In this document: positions 20,289-28,292 of the stretch, piece by piece | Position numbering within the stretch: position 1 is the stretch's first letter | Layout: each line of letters begins with the position of its first letter | From: Bacteroidota bacterium | GTDB taxonomy: Bacteria > Bacteroidota > Rhodothermia > Rhodothermales > Bin80 | Assembly: GCA_026709065.1 (NCBI GenBank) | Contig: JAPOTS010000055.1 | Span: forward strand, 1-59,399 | Direction of reading: 5' to 3' | DNA: 59,399 nucleotides | Notes under the pieces: model-generated | Database searches by the model: none | Told to the model about the DNA's origin: nothing | The model's input: the letters and a program-made list of their open reading frames with translations, nothing else | Made by a program: the position numbers and the translations under genes

Positions 20289-20741
20289 ATGGATTCTCTT
20301 GTTGAACGATTAAAGAAGGGTGTTGAGGCCGAAGCAACTATCGTTACAAGGCTTTACAAAGATGGTTGTTCGCTCAGCAAGAAGGGACTTCCAAAAGAAA
20401 ATATAGTTATTGACTTGGATAAAATCCATAGTATATTACAGGAAAAACGTGCTGACTATTTATTTGCATCTGATGATTGGATATTAGCCATAGAGATGAA
20501 GAAAAATCGCCCGAATATAAAGTTTTCTGCTCAGCAATTACAAGCGACTGCTAAAATGATTGAAAACTTGACTCACGGAGTCAAGGTAGAGAATTTTCGT
20601 CCAGTTCTAGCTTCTGGCAGTTTGCATAAAAAACAAAAATTGCGCCTTTCAAACCACTCTAATCACATACAGTTCAGAGGAAAACCTTATCGAATAGAGG
20701 TCATTAAATGTGGTTCCCAATTACGACAGATTCTATCATAA
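20289..20741 (+). CDS. Putative PD-(D/E)xK nuclease-like partner of the ATPase
   Basis: A 150-aa soluble protein whose ATG follows the ATPase stop with no gap. The central part RADYLF...DWILAIEMKK provides D56 and E69-x-K71, spaced like the catalytic core of PD-(D/E)xK nucleases. It is preceded by a helix with acidic residues (EAEATIV, 13-19) and a GCSLSKKGLP loop, and followed by a Gln-rich helix (SAQQLQAT). The C-terminus ends in a basic strand region and a CG pair (EVIKCGSQL). I know similar small proteins only as hypothetical partners of AAA ATPases. Nuclease activity is therefore an inference from motif spacing; an adaptor or toxin role is possible. Confidence 0.7.
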   Translation: MDSLVERLKKGVEAEATIVTRLYKDGCSLSKKGLPKENIVIDLDKIHSILQEKRADYLFASDDWILAIEMKKNRPNIKFSAQQLQATAKMIENLTHGVKVENFRPVLASGSLHKKQKLRLSNHSNHIQFRGKPYRIEVIKCGSQLRQILS

Positions 20742-20860
20742 AATTTAGACTTGAATACTCACTGGTTACTACTCTAACATCTACCAAAATCTGTAAGAAC
20801 CTTATCCCATTAACAATGGTACAGAGTTAGACCTTCACACGATTGTAAAAATCATCATGA

Positions 20861-21437
20861 TCACTTATTGACTGGGTGTTTAAAACGTTAACTGCTACAA
20901 TGAAGTGCGATACTATGATGTTGACCAACCCTTGAGAAGCACCTAATGAAGATCTCCCATCAATCGAAAAACTTGACCGCTAAACTGAGACTGAATTTCA
21001 TGTTCACACCCGGCGATTAATTTGACCGAAACCAATGTGAAATCACCCAAGCATTTGACGGACTCGCATTTCAAACTAGCATACTTTCCCTCCGAACTCT
21101 GATGCTTTAGTAGGCAAGATCTGATTCTTTGATCAAATAGCCTTATGATTTCACCGCCCGAAACACTCCCTCTACAACAAAAGATATTTCTTTTGTACTC
21201 CCGCTCTCTGAACGCCAAAGGTCAACGCCGTGTAGCTTTGGATCCCCGCTTGCGAACCATAACGGCCGATGTCAGACGGTGCACAAATCCAACAAATACA
21301 TTGTTCGGCTTATTCTGTTGTCTTAGCATAACTGTTGCTATAGTGGTTACATCTGGACTTCTGGTACTGTCAGCCTGTGAACGCAATACGGCTGGTTTAA
21401 TGAGCTTCAATAAATGGTAGTTCTTGTAAAGCCACAT
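20861..21437 (-). pseudogene. RluA-family pseudouridine synthase, multiply frameshifted
   Basis: Reading the minus strand in shifting frames reconstructs an RluA-type rRNA/tRNA pseudouridine synthase. The first frame (21437 to 21222) gives LYKNYHLLKLIKPA, then NKPNNVFVGFVHRL, the start of the catalytic HRLD motif. The Asp is replaced (HRLT) and the frame shifts. A second frame (21218 to 20943) gives FREREYKR and LVSVKLIAGCEHEIQ with FRLMGDLH, matching the family's 'LVEV.L.TGR.HQIR..L...G.PI.GD'. A third frame supplies SIALHC and FKHPVNK before a stop at about 20861. The loss of the catalytic Asp plus several indels means it is inactive. Confidence 0.75.
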
Positions 21438-21626
21438 GCTATCGCATTAGATTCCTCATGTCACTCAGCATAGCAAATCCTAAAGACAATCGATGATGAT
21501 TTATTCTGCGCGTCACATTAATGGAACGATTTGATCGCGTTCATTAGAGTAATTCTGATGTTCTCCTGCGATTGATACGCATTAAAGAGACTGGGCAAGA
21601 ATTCGTTACCTCCACTGGTAACATGC

Positions 21627-24128
21627 TCAGCGCAAAAATCCTCGATTCTCTTGAACCTGAATGAGCGCTGGTAGAAAAAATAGTGCAGCAAGTAGCGTTG
21701 CACCTATCCCTACAACCGCTAGTGCCCCTATTGAATTCAAACCTGGATGGAAGCTTAATAATAGCCCCCCAAACCCAACCATCGTTGTCACTGCTCCCAT
21801 CGTAACATGCTCACCCGTAGAGCGCAATGTGCGCCATAAAGCTCCCGCTCCCTCTTCACGATATCGATGGACTAAATGCGCACCCGCATCATTACCAATT
21901 CCAATCACAGCAGGAATCACAAATAAGTTATAGAAATTCAATCGCATTCCAAACAATTGCATGAATAAAATCATCCAAATAATCCCAACGATCAGAGGTA
22001 ACATCGCCAATAATGCCCAACGGATGCGTCCAAAATTAGCCCACATCAAGAGCATCACTATAATCAATGTCGCGACAATCATATAAGGACTTTCCTGTTG
22101 CATCAATCGCAATACATCAGCAGCCACAATTGAGGTAGACCCCGCATGATATGTTTGCCCATCGGGAGTCACGATGTTTGAGACATCCTCAGCAAACGCC
22201 ATAGATTTCCTGCCATCGGAAAGCCCTACACCTGGAATAATTGTAATATATCCCCCTAACTCTCCAGACTTAGAAATAAAACGCCTGCTAATGATTTCAG
22301 GAACATCTCCCAATGCGATTGGTGCACGGGTCTGTGATGCTTTTCTTACGCGGTCAAGGCTCTCATCTCCTACAAAAACTGGATCGGTCAGTAAACTATC
22401 CCTGATATAAGCAATCTGTTGAATCCTCTCATCCTGTTTGTCTGAATCAAGTGGAAACCTGTCCTGAAGTGTTTCAATCTCACGGATTGTGGTTTGGAAT
22501 GTGTCTGCATCAACGACATGTAGCACAGTATCTTGATCTATTTTCTCGCGTAGAGTAGCAGCAACCATAGGCGATTCACTTGGATCATCTACAACAATAT
22601 AAGCTGGGTTTCTACGATTAAAATCGGTGTACGCAGTGGCGGCTTTTGCATTGAGTGCTTCCCAGTCTTGATAAACGGGCTCCAAAACAGAAAATCGATA
22701 TTCAAATTCAATTCTTGGGGCTAAAACTACAGCGATGCCTGTCAAAGCTATGGATGCTGCCAACAACCCTCTTGCTCCCGCCAGAGGCCTGCGTGGGATA
22801 TGTTCGCGTGGAGATTCTCGCTCAAAATGTAACAGATGCCAGCGCTCGCATACCACTAACAAGACTGGCAGAATATGAAGCGTTGAAATGAGAGCGATCA
22901 TCACACCTGTCCCAGCGAGGAATCCAAATTCGCTAAATCCCTTAAAATCAGCAACTACCAGAACATATAAAGCGGCCGCAGTGGTCAGAGCCCCCACCGC
23001 GATTGCCTGCCCAGTCGTCATAAATGTCTTTTCTACAGCATCAGCCACACTCTGGCCAGCACCTCGCTCCTCAATGTAACGCGCATAAAAATGTATCCCG
23101 TAATCAATCCCCAATCCAAACAGAACAAGCCCCAATGTGGAGCTAAATAAATTTAGAGACTCAAAGGCCAGATACCCGATTGCAGCGGTCCACGCAAGGC
23201 TCATCATCAGAGGAATTCCAATGAGTAGCGCTGTAATTGGTGCTCGCGCAAGTTCCTTCCAGATCGCTCGTCTACCGCGAAGTTGGACAGCTTTCGCATA
23301 AAAGTAGGACATCAATAGAACGAGAACCGCCATCATACCCGCTCCAAATGAACCAATTACATCATCGGTCACCGCCCGTACCTCCGTCCGGTATCTCCAA
23401 AGACGCCCAGCAAGATAGGTTTCTAAATCTGGATGAAACGACGCTGGACGAACTTGATGGACAACATGATCCAACGCATCATAAATTGACTCAATATACC
23501 CTACATCCGTAGAGGAACCCGCAACAAAAAAACGGACGACCAGAATCGTACTATCTGAATTAAGAAGATATTCGGATCCTACAATCTGGTTGAAAACATC
23601 TTCCAAAGCCTCTGCTTCAATATCGTCCACTGGCTCCTCTTCGTCGTCCAAACTAAAAAAGAACGGATTAGCTTCTAGTTTGGCTTCAACGATCTTATCC
23701 TCCAACCAAGTTGTCAGCGAATTTAATTCATTCTCTGTCGCAAAGTACAATCCATTATTCTCCATGAACTCTATGTCCCGCCTCAATTGAGCTCGCACGA
23801 AGATGGGTTCATTCAAAACCGAATCTTTCAATGCCATAGCCCTTGGAACAACAGATTCTGCAAACGCGAGATTGGCTTCAAAGGATGGACTTTCAATCGC
23901 AAGATCCACGGATACATCACCAGCGCCTATCGTCTCTCGAATCTTCTCCAAAGCTTGCACACTTGGATACGACTCGGGAATCAGATTTGCAAAATCTGGA
24001 TCAATGGTTAGCCGTGATGCAAGCGCAACACTGCCTATAGAAATCAGCAAGGCAATTGCAAGAACAACCCATGGATGCCGAACAACCCATTGAATCCAAC
24101 CCCTCAGATGCCTAAATACATACGTCAT
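21627..24128 (-). CDS. RND/MMPL-family exporter (HpnN-like)
   Basis: An 833-aa polytopic inner-membrane protein with the duplicated RND layout. TM1 is at about 15-36, a periplasmic domain follows (to about 260) with an acidic insert (DDEEEPVDDIEAEALED), then a 5-TM block containing FGLGIDYGIHFYARYIEE (GxxxDY, about 335-352). The second half repeats this with GIGNDAGAHLVHRYREEG (about 755-772). Such predicted exporters move lipids or hopanoids to the outer membrane; the substrate here is unknown. Its ATG overlaps the stop of the upstream DUF3047 gene by 4 nt, so both are coupled. Confidence 0.87.
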   Translation of the reverse strand: MTYVFRHLRGWIQWVVRHPWVVLAIALLISIGSVALASRLTIDPDFANLIPESYPSVQALEKIRETIGAGDVSVDLAIESPSFEANLAFAESVVPRAMALKDSVLNEPIFVRAQLRRDIEFMENNGLYFATENELNSLTTWLEDKIVEAKLEANPFFFSLDDEEEPVDDIEAEALEDVFNQIVGSEYLLNSDSTILVVRFFVAGSSTDVGYIESIYDALDHVVHQVRPASFHPDLETYLAGRLWRYRTEVRAVTDDVIGSFGAGMMAVLVLLMSYFYAKAVQLRGRRAIWKELARAPITALLIGIPLMMSLAWTAAIGYLAFESLNLFSSTLGLVLFGLGIDYGIHFYARYIEERGAGQSVADAVEKTFMTTGQAIAVGALTTAAALYVLVVADFKGFSEFGFLAGTGVMIALISTLHILPVLLVVCERWHLLHFERESPREHIPRRPLAGARGLLAASIALTGIAVVLAPRIEFEYRFSVLEPVYQDWEALNAKAATAYTDFNRRNPAYIVVDDPSESPMVAATLREKIDQDTVLHVVDADTFQTTIREIETLQDRFPLDSDKQDERIQQIAYIRDSLLTDPVFVGDESLDRVRKASQTRAPIALGDVPEIISRRFISKSGELGGYITIIPGVGLSDGRKSMAFAEDVSNIVTPDGQTYHAGSTSIVAADVLRLMQQESPYMIVATLIIVMLLMWANFGRIRWALLAMLPLIVGIIWMILFMQLFGMRLNFYNLFVIPAVIGIGNDAGAHLVHRYREEGAGALWRTLRSTGEHVTMGAVTTMVGFGGLLLSFHPGLNSIGALAVVGIGATLLAALFFLPALIQVQENRGFLR

Positions 24129-24844
24129 TCAACGGTAGAGATTAAAATATCATCAAAGTAAACATCCGACTCTCCATTGGTTGTATCCGAGTCATTCCAA
24201 ACCATGATATATATAGGATTCCCCGGCGGCTGTCTATCGAAAATCATTCGAAAATCTTCTAAAACATTCCTGTCAACCTCAACCCATTCACCCATAGATT
24301 CAACACCCGAAGAAGCGACTACTACATGTAGTTTACCATATTTAGCCCGTGTTCCCTCGGGAAGTGAACTGCTATAAGTATACTTAATCGTACAAGGCCT
24401 GCCGAGCCAATCATTGCAGGCAAATGCGACATACACCGCTGCGCCAGTGTCATTGAGGCTTCTGGTATCTTCCATCGCTCCCTCTGGTAGCACATCTGCG
24501 CGCCAGCGCCACCTTAATCTTGGATACATTAGTATATTCCAATCAAGTCCATCCCCCTGAGGCAATGCAAGTTGAACTGCCTCATTTTGAGTATAAGCCC
24601 GCAACACATTCCCATTGCCATCTTTGACAACTGTCATAAATTCATTGGGCTTTTCATGATCAGATAGGATCGGGAGCATGCTCCTTGATGCTCGGTCGGG
24701 GATCTTCCAACGGAATGGTGGCTCATTCTCCTCATATCTCTCAAAATCATCAATCACCTGAATCTCTTGTGCAACCACTGCTGAGCTATACAACCCTACA
24801 AAAAGAATCAGTGACGCAACCTTATACTTGGGCATCTTAGTCAT
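24125..24844 (-). CDS. DUF3047 periplasmic protein
   Basis: From the ATG at 24844 (MTKMPKYK) the product starts with a good signal peptide cut near VVA|QEIQ; a start ten codons earlier (24874) would place a poor sequence before it. The mature part shows the DUF3047 pattern: DDFE, a PRLRWRWRADVLPEG block, DTGAAVYVAF and a YFDDI C-terminal strand. DUF3047 folds are likely beta-sandwiches of unknown function, often near envelope-stress or transport genes. The 4-nt overlap with the RND gene suggests a shared envelope task. Confidence 0.85.
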   Translation of the reverse strand: MTKMPKYKVASLILFVGLYSSAVVAQEIQVIDDFERYEENEPPFRWKIPDRASRSMLPILSDHEKPNEFMTVVKDGNGNVLRAYTQNEAVQLALPQGDGLDWNILMYPRLRWRWRADVLPEGAMEDTRSLNDTGAAVYVAFACNDWLGRPCTIKYTYSSSLPEGTRAKYGKLHVVVASSGVESMGEWVEVDRNVLEDFRMIFDRQPPGNPIYIMVWNDSDTTNGESDVYFDDILISTVE

Positions 24845-24960
24845 GGACTGAAATATATAGACGCATTCAGACATGATTTAGTCACGATAACGTCTCTTGC
24901 AACTCGTCGCTTACAACTCAATACCCAACCACTGCATTACTTCCAGAGTAGCACAAAGGC

Positions 24961-25929
24961 TCACTCATTAGAGTCTGCAAAAGACTCAGTATTCATATCT
25001 GTGTTTTCCGGAACACGGATTGAAAGTGATGCAAAAAAGATCAAATTAATGAGCCGATTAACAATCGCCACAGCACCGAACAGCGCGGTGATTTGCGCCT
25101 CGGAGACTGCCATAACATCTGCAATACTCACGGCCACTGCCAACGTCACTAGATCTTGACTCGGAATGAATGGAATCTGATTCACGATGACTGAAACGGC
25201 CGCATAAGTAAACCAAACTTCAATAGGAACTTCAGGCATCGCAAGATGCCACATGGTTATTTCTAGAACTTGCCTCACAACTAAACGAGCGATGTGAAGG
25301 CTGAAAATGATCCGTGTCGCTCTCCACGGCATTGAAAAAAGTTTTCTCCTATATTTAACGACCACCAAAGCGACAATGAGCGTCACAACAGCTCCTAATA
25401 GAAAAAATGCGGAATGCGTTACTGGAATCAAATCTCTAAGATTGACTTGCCCCTCAAAAGCAAAGAAGCCCACAAGCACAATTGCAATCAACGTGGAAGC
25501 GATCGCAGAAATGATATTCATATCCCGAATATGCTCAAAAATCAACTTGCTTGAATGCTCAATATGATCCTTGGCCCAAGAGAAGAGATAAAGTTCTCCA
25601 GAATATCCCAAAACTTCTTTATTCAAGATTCGCTTCTTGATAAAAGCTCTGTATGCGGAGCCTGGTCTAAATTGCCATACCAACCTGTAAGCTAGAAATT
25701 GTATAGTTGGCAATAAAAAATATACCATGATTAGAAGGAGATAAATCCATAGATTCAAAGGTAATCCATGAATTACATCCTGAAACTCAACGTTTCTTAG
25801 TTGCCATATCAAAAACAAAATGATTCCAAGAGTAAACACACCCCGGGTGACTCTCAGCGCAACCTGCCCTCGACGTGTTGATCTCAGCTGTGAGATCTGA
25901 TGTCGTATTTTTATCAACCTCTTTTTCAT
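24961..25929 (-). CDS. Polytopic membrane protein, LPG-synthase/flippase-like
   Basis: A 322-aa protein with a basic N-terminus and about seven or eight hydrophobic segments (near 30-44, 60-78, 134-156, 170-190 and 238-258, and two after 260). The arrangement and the 'NQIPFIPSQDLVTLAVAV' loop resemble the UPF0104/lysylphosphatidylglycerol synthase transmembrane family, here without a catalytic soluble domain. The family call is tentative. It is separated from the DUF3047 gene by about 90 nt and could still be transcribed with it. The short 59-nt gap upstream holds divergent promoters shared with the MaoC gene. Confidence 0.7.
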   Translation of the reverse strand: MKKRLIKIRHQISQLRSTRRGQVALRVTRGVFTLGIILFLIWQLRNVEFQDVIHGLPLNLWIYLLLIMVYFLLPTIQFLAYRLVWQFRPGSAYRAFIKKRILNKEVLGYSGELYLFSWAKDHIEHSSKLIFEHIRDMNIISAIASTLIAIVLVGFFAFEGQVNLRDLIPVTHSAFFLLGAVVTLIVALVVVKYRRKLFSMPWRATRIIFSLHIARLVVRQVLEITMWHLAMPEVPIEVWFTYAAVSVIVNQIPFIPSQDLVTLAVAVSIADVMAVSEAQITALFGAVAIVNRLINLIFFASLSIRVPENTDMNTESFADSNE

Positions 25930-25988
25930 CTAATAATTGATCAAAATCAAATTGCTTACTGTATCTTTAGAGAATTCCTTCTACGCAA

Positions 25989-26426
25989 ATGAAAAAAGAA
26001 ACTATACTCCATACCTATGATTCTCTTGAGATTGGTGATAGCTATGACCATCTACGATTTATAAGCGAAGAAGATGTCCTAACCTTCGCACGAATTACTG
26101 GTGACGATAATCCACTGCATGTGGATTCTGAATATGCTGAATCGACAAGATTTGGCCACCGAATTGTTCATGGTGTATTTCTACTTGGACTTATTTCAAA
26201 GGCGCTTGGACGTAACTTCCCTGGCCCTGGAAGCGTCGCTGTCTCCATCTCCTGTCGGTTTCTCCGCCCTGTGAAAGTAAACTCCGAAGTCCGAATTTCG
26301 GTCAAAATCACTCAAAAATTTGAGAAACTAAAATATGTAAAGGCCGAGACAAATATCTACACATTAGCCAATAAAATGGTACTTGCTGGTGAAGCAACCA
26401 TTATTCCTCCGCATGACTCTGAATAA
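25989..26426 (+). CDS. MaoC-like (R)-specific enoyl-CoA hydratase
   Basis: A 145-aa single hot-dog protein. The hydratase-2 motif FARITGDDNPLHVD contains catalytic D39 and H44 with the PhaJ spacing, followed by GHRIVHGVFLLGL. It likely hydrates trans-2-enoyl-CoA (or a related acyl thioester) in fatty-acid metabolism. It is transcribed alone, divergently from the membrane-protein gene, and its last 26 nt overlap the end of the convergent recF. An acyl-ACP dehydratase role cannot be excluded. Confidence 0.9.
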   Translation: MKKETILHTYDSLEIGDSYDHLRFISEEDVLTFARITGDDNPLHVDSEYAESTRFGHRIVHGVFLLGLISKALGRNFPGPGSVAVSISCRFLRPVKVNSEVRISVKITQKFEKLKYVKAETNIYTLANKMVLAGEATIIPPHDSE

Positions 26427-27546
26427 CGCGGCCCCCCTGAACTTGAATGCATTGATTGGGGGTTCCCCATTCCTCAATTTTTGAACGAAGATTTTCTGCG
26501 TCAGCGGCTGTCAGGAGGCTTTGTCCAGTGATCGAATCATTTAACCAATTCATTATCACATCCGTGCGTGCTGGGTCTAAGGAATCAAATAGATCATCAA
26601 GTAACAAGAGTGGTTTTTCCTCAAGGCGTGAGTCTAAATAGTGAAATTGAGCCATCTTCAATGCAATTGCAAACGAACGATGTTGACCTGTGGAACCGAA
26701 TCTGCGCACTTCCTGCTGATCCAACTTAAACACCAATTCATCTCTGTGTGGCCCCAAAGTCGTTCGACCGTATTCTATATCTCGATCCATTGACTGCATG
26801 AGTGTCTCCAATAGGGCATCCTCCGCTTTCTCAGGTGTTGTCTGATCTGATTCACTGATCGGCCCCTGATACGAAATAAATGGCTCCTCAATGACTTCTC
26901 CTAAGTGTTTCCAAGCGCATTGCAACTCTTGGTTGAATGACTTGAGAAATGCCGATCGTTGCACAATGATTCGCCCACCAAGACGCGCTAAGACCGCATT
27001 CATTGATACGATCAACCCATGATCAATTTGACGATTACGATGAGTAGCAAGGTACTCGTTACGCTGTTTGAGTGCACGTCTGTAGCCGATGAGATCTTCA
27101 AGATGGGAGGGTCGGGCCTGACTCAGCACACTATTTAAGAATTTTCGACGCTCTTCCGGCCCACCATAGGTGAGTTGTTGATCACTGGGCGCAAAGACGA
27201 CTAACGGAACCACTCCTACAACATCAGCAAGACGCTCAAGTGCAGAACCGTTGATGAACATACGCTTTCCTTCCCGTGCAACCACCGCTACCCGAATGAC
27301 GACTTCTTTACGTAAGGATCCTTCAAATTTACCTTCAACCTCAAAAAATGGCTGTCCACGCTGAATGACATAGCGCTCCACATTGGTGAGAAAACTCTTG
27401 GCCAAGCACAGGTAATGGACGGCTTCTATAATATTTGTCTTTCCAGCGCCATTGGGTCCGTATAAGAGATTAATATTTGGAGCTAATGTTACCACTGAAT
27501 TTACATGCGCCCGCATATTTTGCAGACGGAGAGAGCGCAAAATCAT
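26401..27546 (-). CDS. recF: DNA replication and repair protein RecF
   Basis: RecF binds gapped DNA and helps RecO/RecR load RecA. The 381-aa length is normal. Walker A GPNGAGKTNIIEAV starts at residue 30, the signature region STGQHRSFAIALKMAQF precedes Walker B PLLLLDDLFDSLD, and the N-terminal LRLQNMRAH strand is typical. In many genomes recF follows dnaA-dnaN; here neither is adjacent. Its start overlaps a 60-codon frame by 4 nt, and its end overlaps the MaoC gene by 26 nt. Confidence 0.96.
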   Translation of the reverse strand: MILRSLRLQNMRAHVNSVVTLAPNINLLYGPNGAGKTNIIEAVHYLCLAKSFLTNVERYVIQRGQPFFEVEGKFEGSLRKEVVIRVAVVAREGKRMFINGSALERLADVVGVVPLVVFAPSDQQLTYGGPEERRKFLNSVLSQARPSHLEDLIGYRRALKQRNEYLATHRNRQIDHGLIVSMNAVLARLGGRIIVQRSAFLKSFNQELQCAWKHLGEVIEEPFISYQGPISESDQTTPEKAEDALLETLMQSMDRDIEYGRTTLGPHRDELVFKLDQQEVRRFGSTGQHRSFAIALKMAQFHYLDSRLEEKPLLLLDDLFDSLDPARTDVIMNWLNDSITGQSLLTAADAENLRSKIEEWGTPNQCIQVQGGRVIQSHAEE

Positions 27547-27725
27547 CCATTCACCTCGCCATTACCGCCATCTACTAACGAAGACAACAAGTGGAGATGT
27601 TCATCTTGAAAATGAGCGGTTGCGACGGCTAACCTCGCTAGATTATTGAGTCCCATGATCGGATAATTCACTATTGCATTTGGAAATCCATCCAACAATC
27701 GGGGATCGGAATTTTTCATAGTCAA
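27543..27725 (-). CDS. Small hypothetical frame coupled to recF
   Basis: A 60-codon ATG frame whose TGA overlaps the recF start (ATGA). The product (MTMKNSDPRLLDGF..., with LNNLARLAVATAHFQ) has no family I recognise. It lies in the space between recF and a broken peptidase gene and may be either a short leader gene or the 3' remnant of a decayed gene. The coupling to recF is the only positive sign. Confidence 0.25.
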   Translation of the reverse strand: MTMKNSDPRLLDGFPNAIVNYPIMGLNNLARLAVATAHFQDEHLHLLSSLVDGGNGEVNG

Positions 27726-27729
27726 TTAC

Positions 27730-27738
27730 TGTGGATAA
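27730..27738 (-). promoter_or_regulatory. Single perfect DnaA box
   Basis: TGTGGATAA on the plus strand equals the consensus 9-mer TTATCCACA on the minus strand. It sits just upstream of the recF unit. I see no second perfect box nearby, and no AT-rich unwinding region or box cluster. It could regulate recF transcription or be chance; it is not by itself an origin. Confidence 0.4.
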
Positions 27739-27761
27739 TCACAGGCACCGTGGAGATATCT

Positions 27762-28190
27762 TCATGGTAGCTTCAACAGCACGATATGCGTAAACTCATG
27801 GGTGGTCACATTTCGGAGCCAGTCATATACACCGCGAATCGGTGAACCCAATGAGGGCACCCAGATCTGGATCTTATTGGTAAAAAAGAAAGCTACTCCA
27901 TGGGGGTAATCTTCGTAATCCTTAGGATGATATGGCCTTTTGTGATGGCTCATAGCCACATAATTTAGCAATGGAAGTTTAGGTCTCTTCTGCTGTCCGT
28001 GCGGCTACCTATGCCGATTGACTGACTTCATTGCCCCCTCATCCAAATGAATAAGAACTTGGAAGTGCACGGCTTCAATCTGATAATACTCAATGATTGG
28101 ATGTATAAAATCCAATAATCTTGGCGAGATCTGTACATGAATACGTGTAACAATACCAATGATAGACAACAAGAAAACTATCTGTTTCAT
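27762..28190 (-). pseudogene. Truncated HExxH peptidase/TolB-like propeller protein
   Basis: Two stretches in the same frame, separated by one in-frame TAG (28005-28007), form the N-terminus of a large Bacteroidota-type secreted protein. There is a signal peptide (MKQIVFLLSIIGIV), then HPIIEYYQIEAVHFQVLIH. After the stop come FFFTNKIQIWVP, RGVYDWLRNVTTHEFTH and a premature stop after HIVLLKLP. In this family the HEFTH zinc motif precedes a long beta-propeller; full proteins exceed 900 residues, while here only about 140 codons remain. The nonsense codon and 3' loss make it a pseudogene. Confidence 0.7.
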
Positions 28191-28292
28191 ATGAAGTCCA
28201 TTTTCATTTCTGTGTACGCAACAATGAAAAACTCAAGCTAACTGTATACGTAGCAATACAGTACTCCACAATGGTAGTCAATGTTAGGTAAA

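Noticed and set aside
21145..21420. Plus-strand 91-codon frame with a hydrophobic segment
   Set aside because: It is antisense to the rebuilt pseudouridine synthase relic, which explains the open frame.
27730..27738. oriC at the recF upstream region
   Set aside because: Only one DnaA box, no cluster and no AT-rich unwinding tract.
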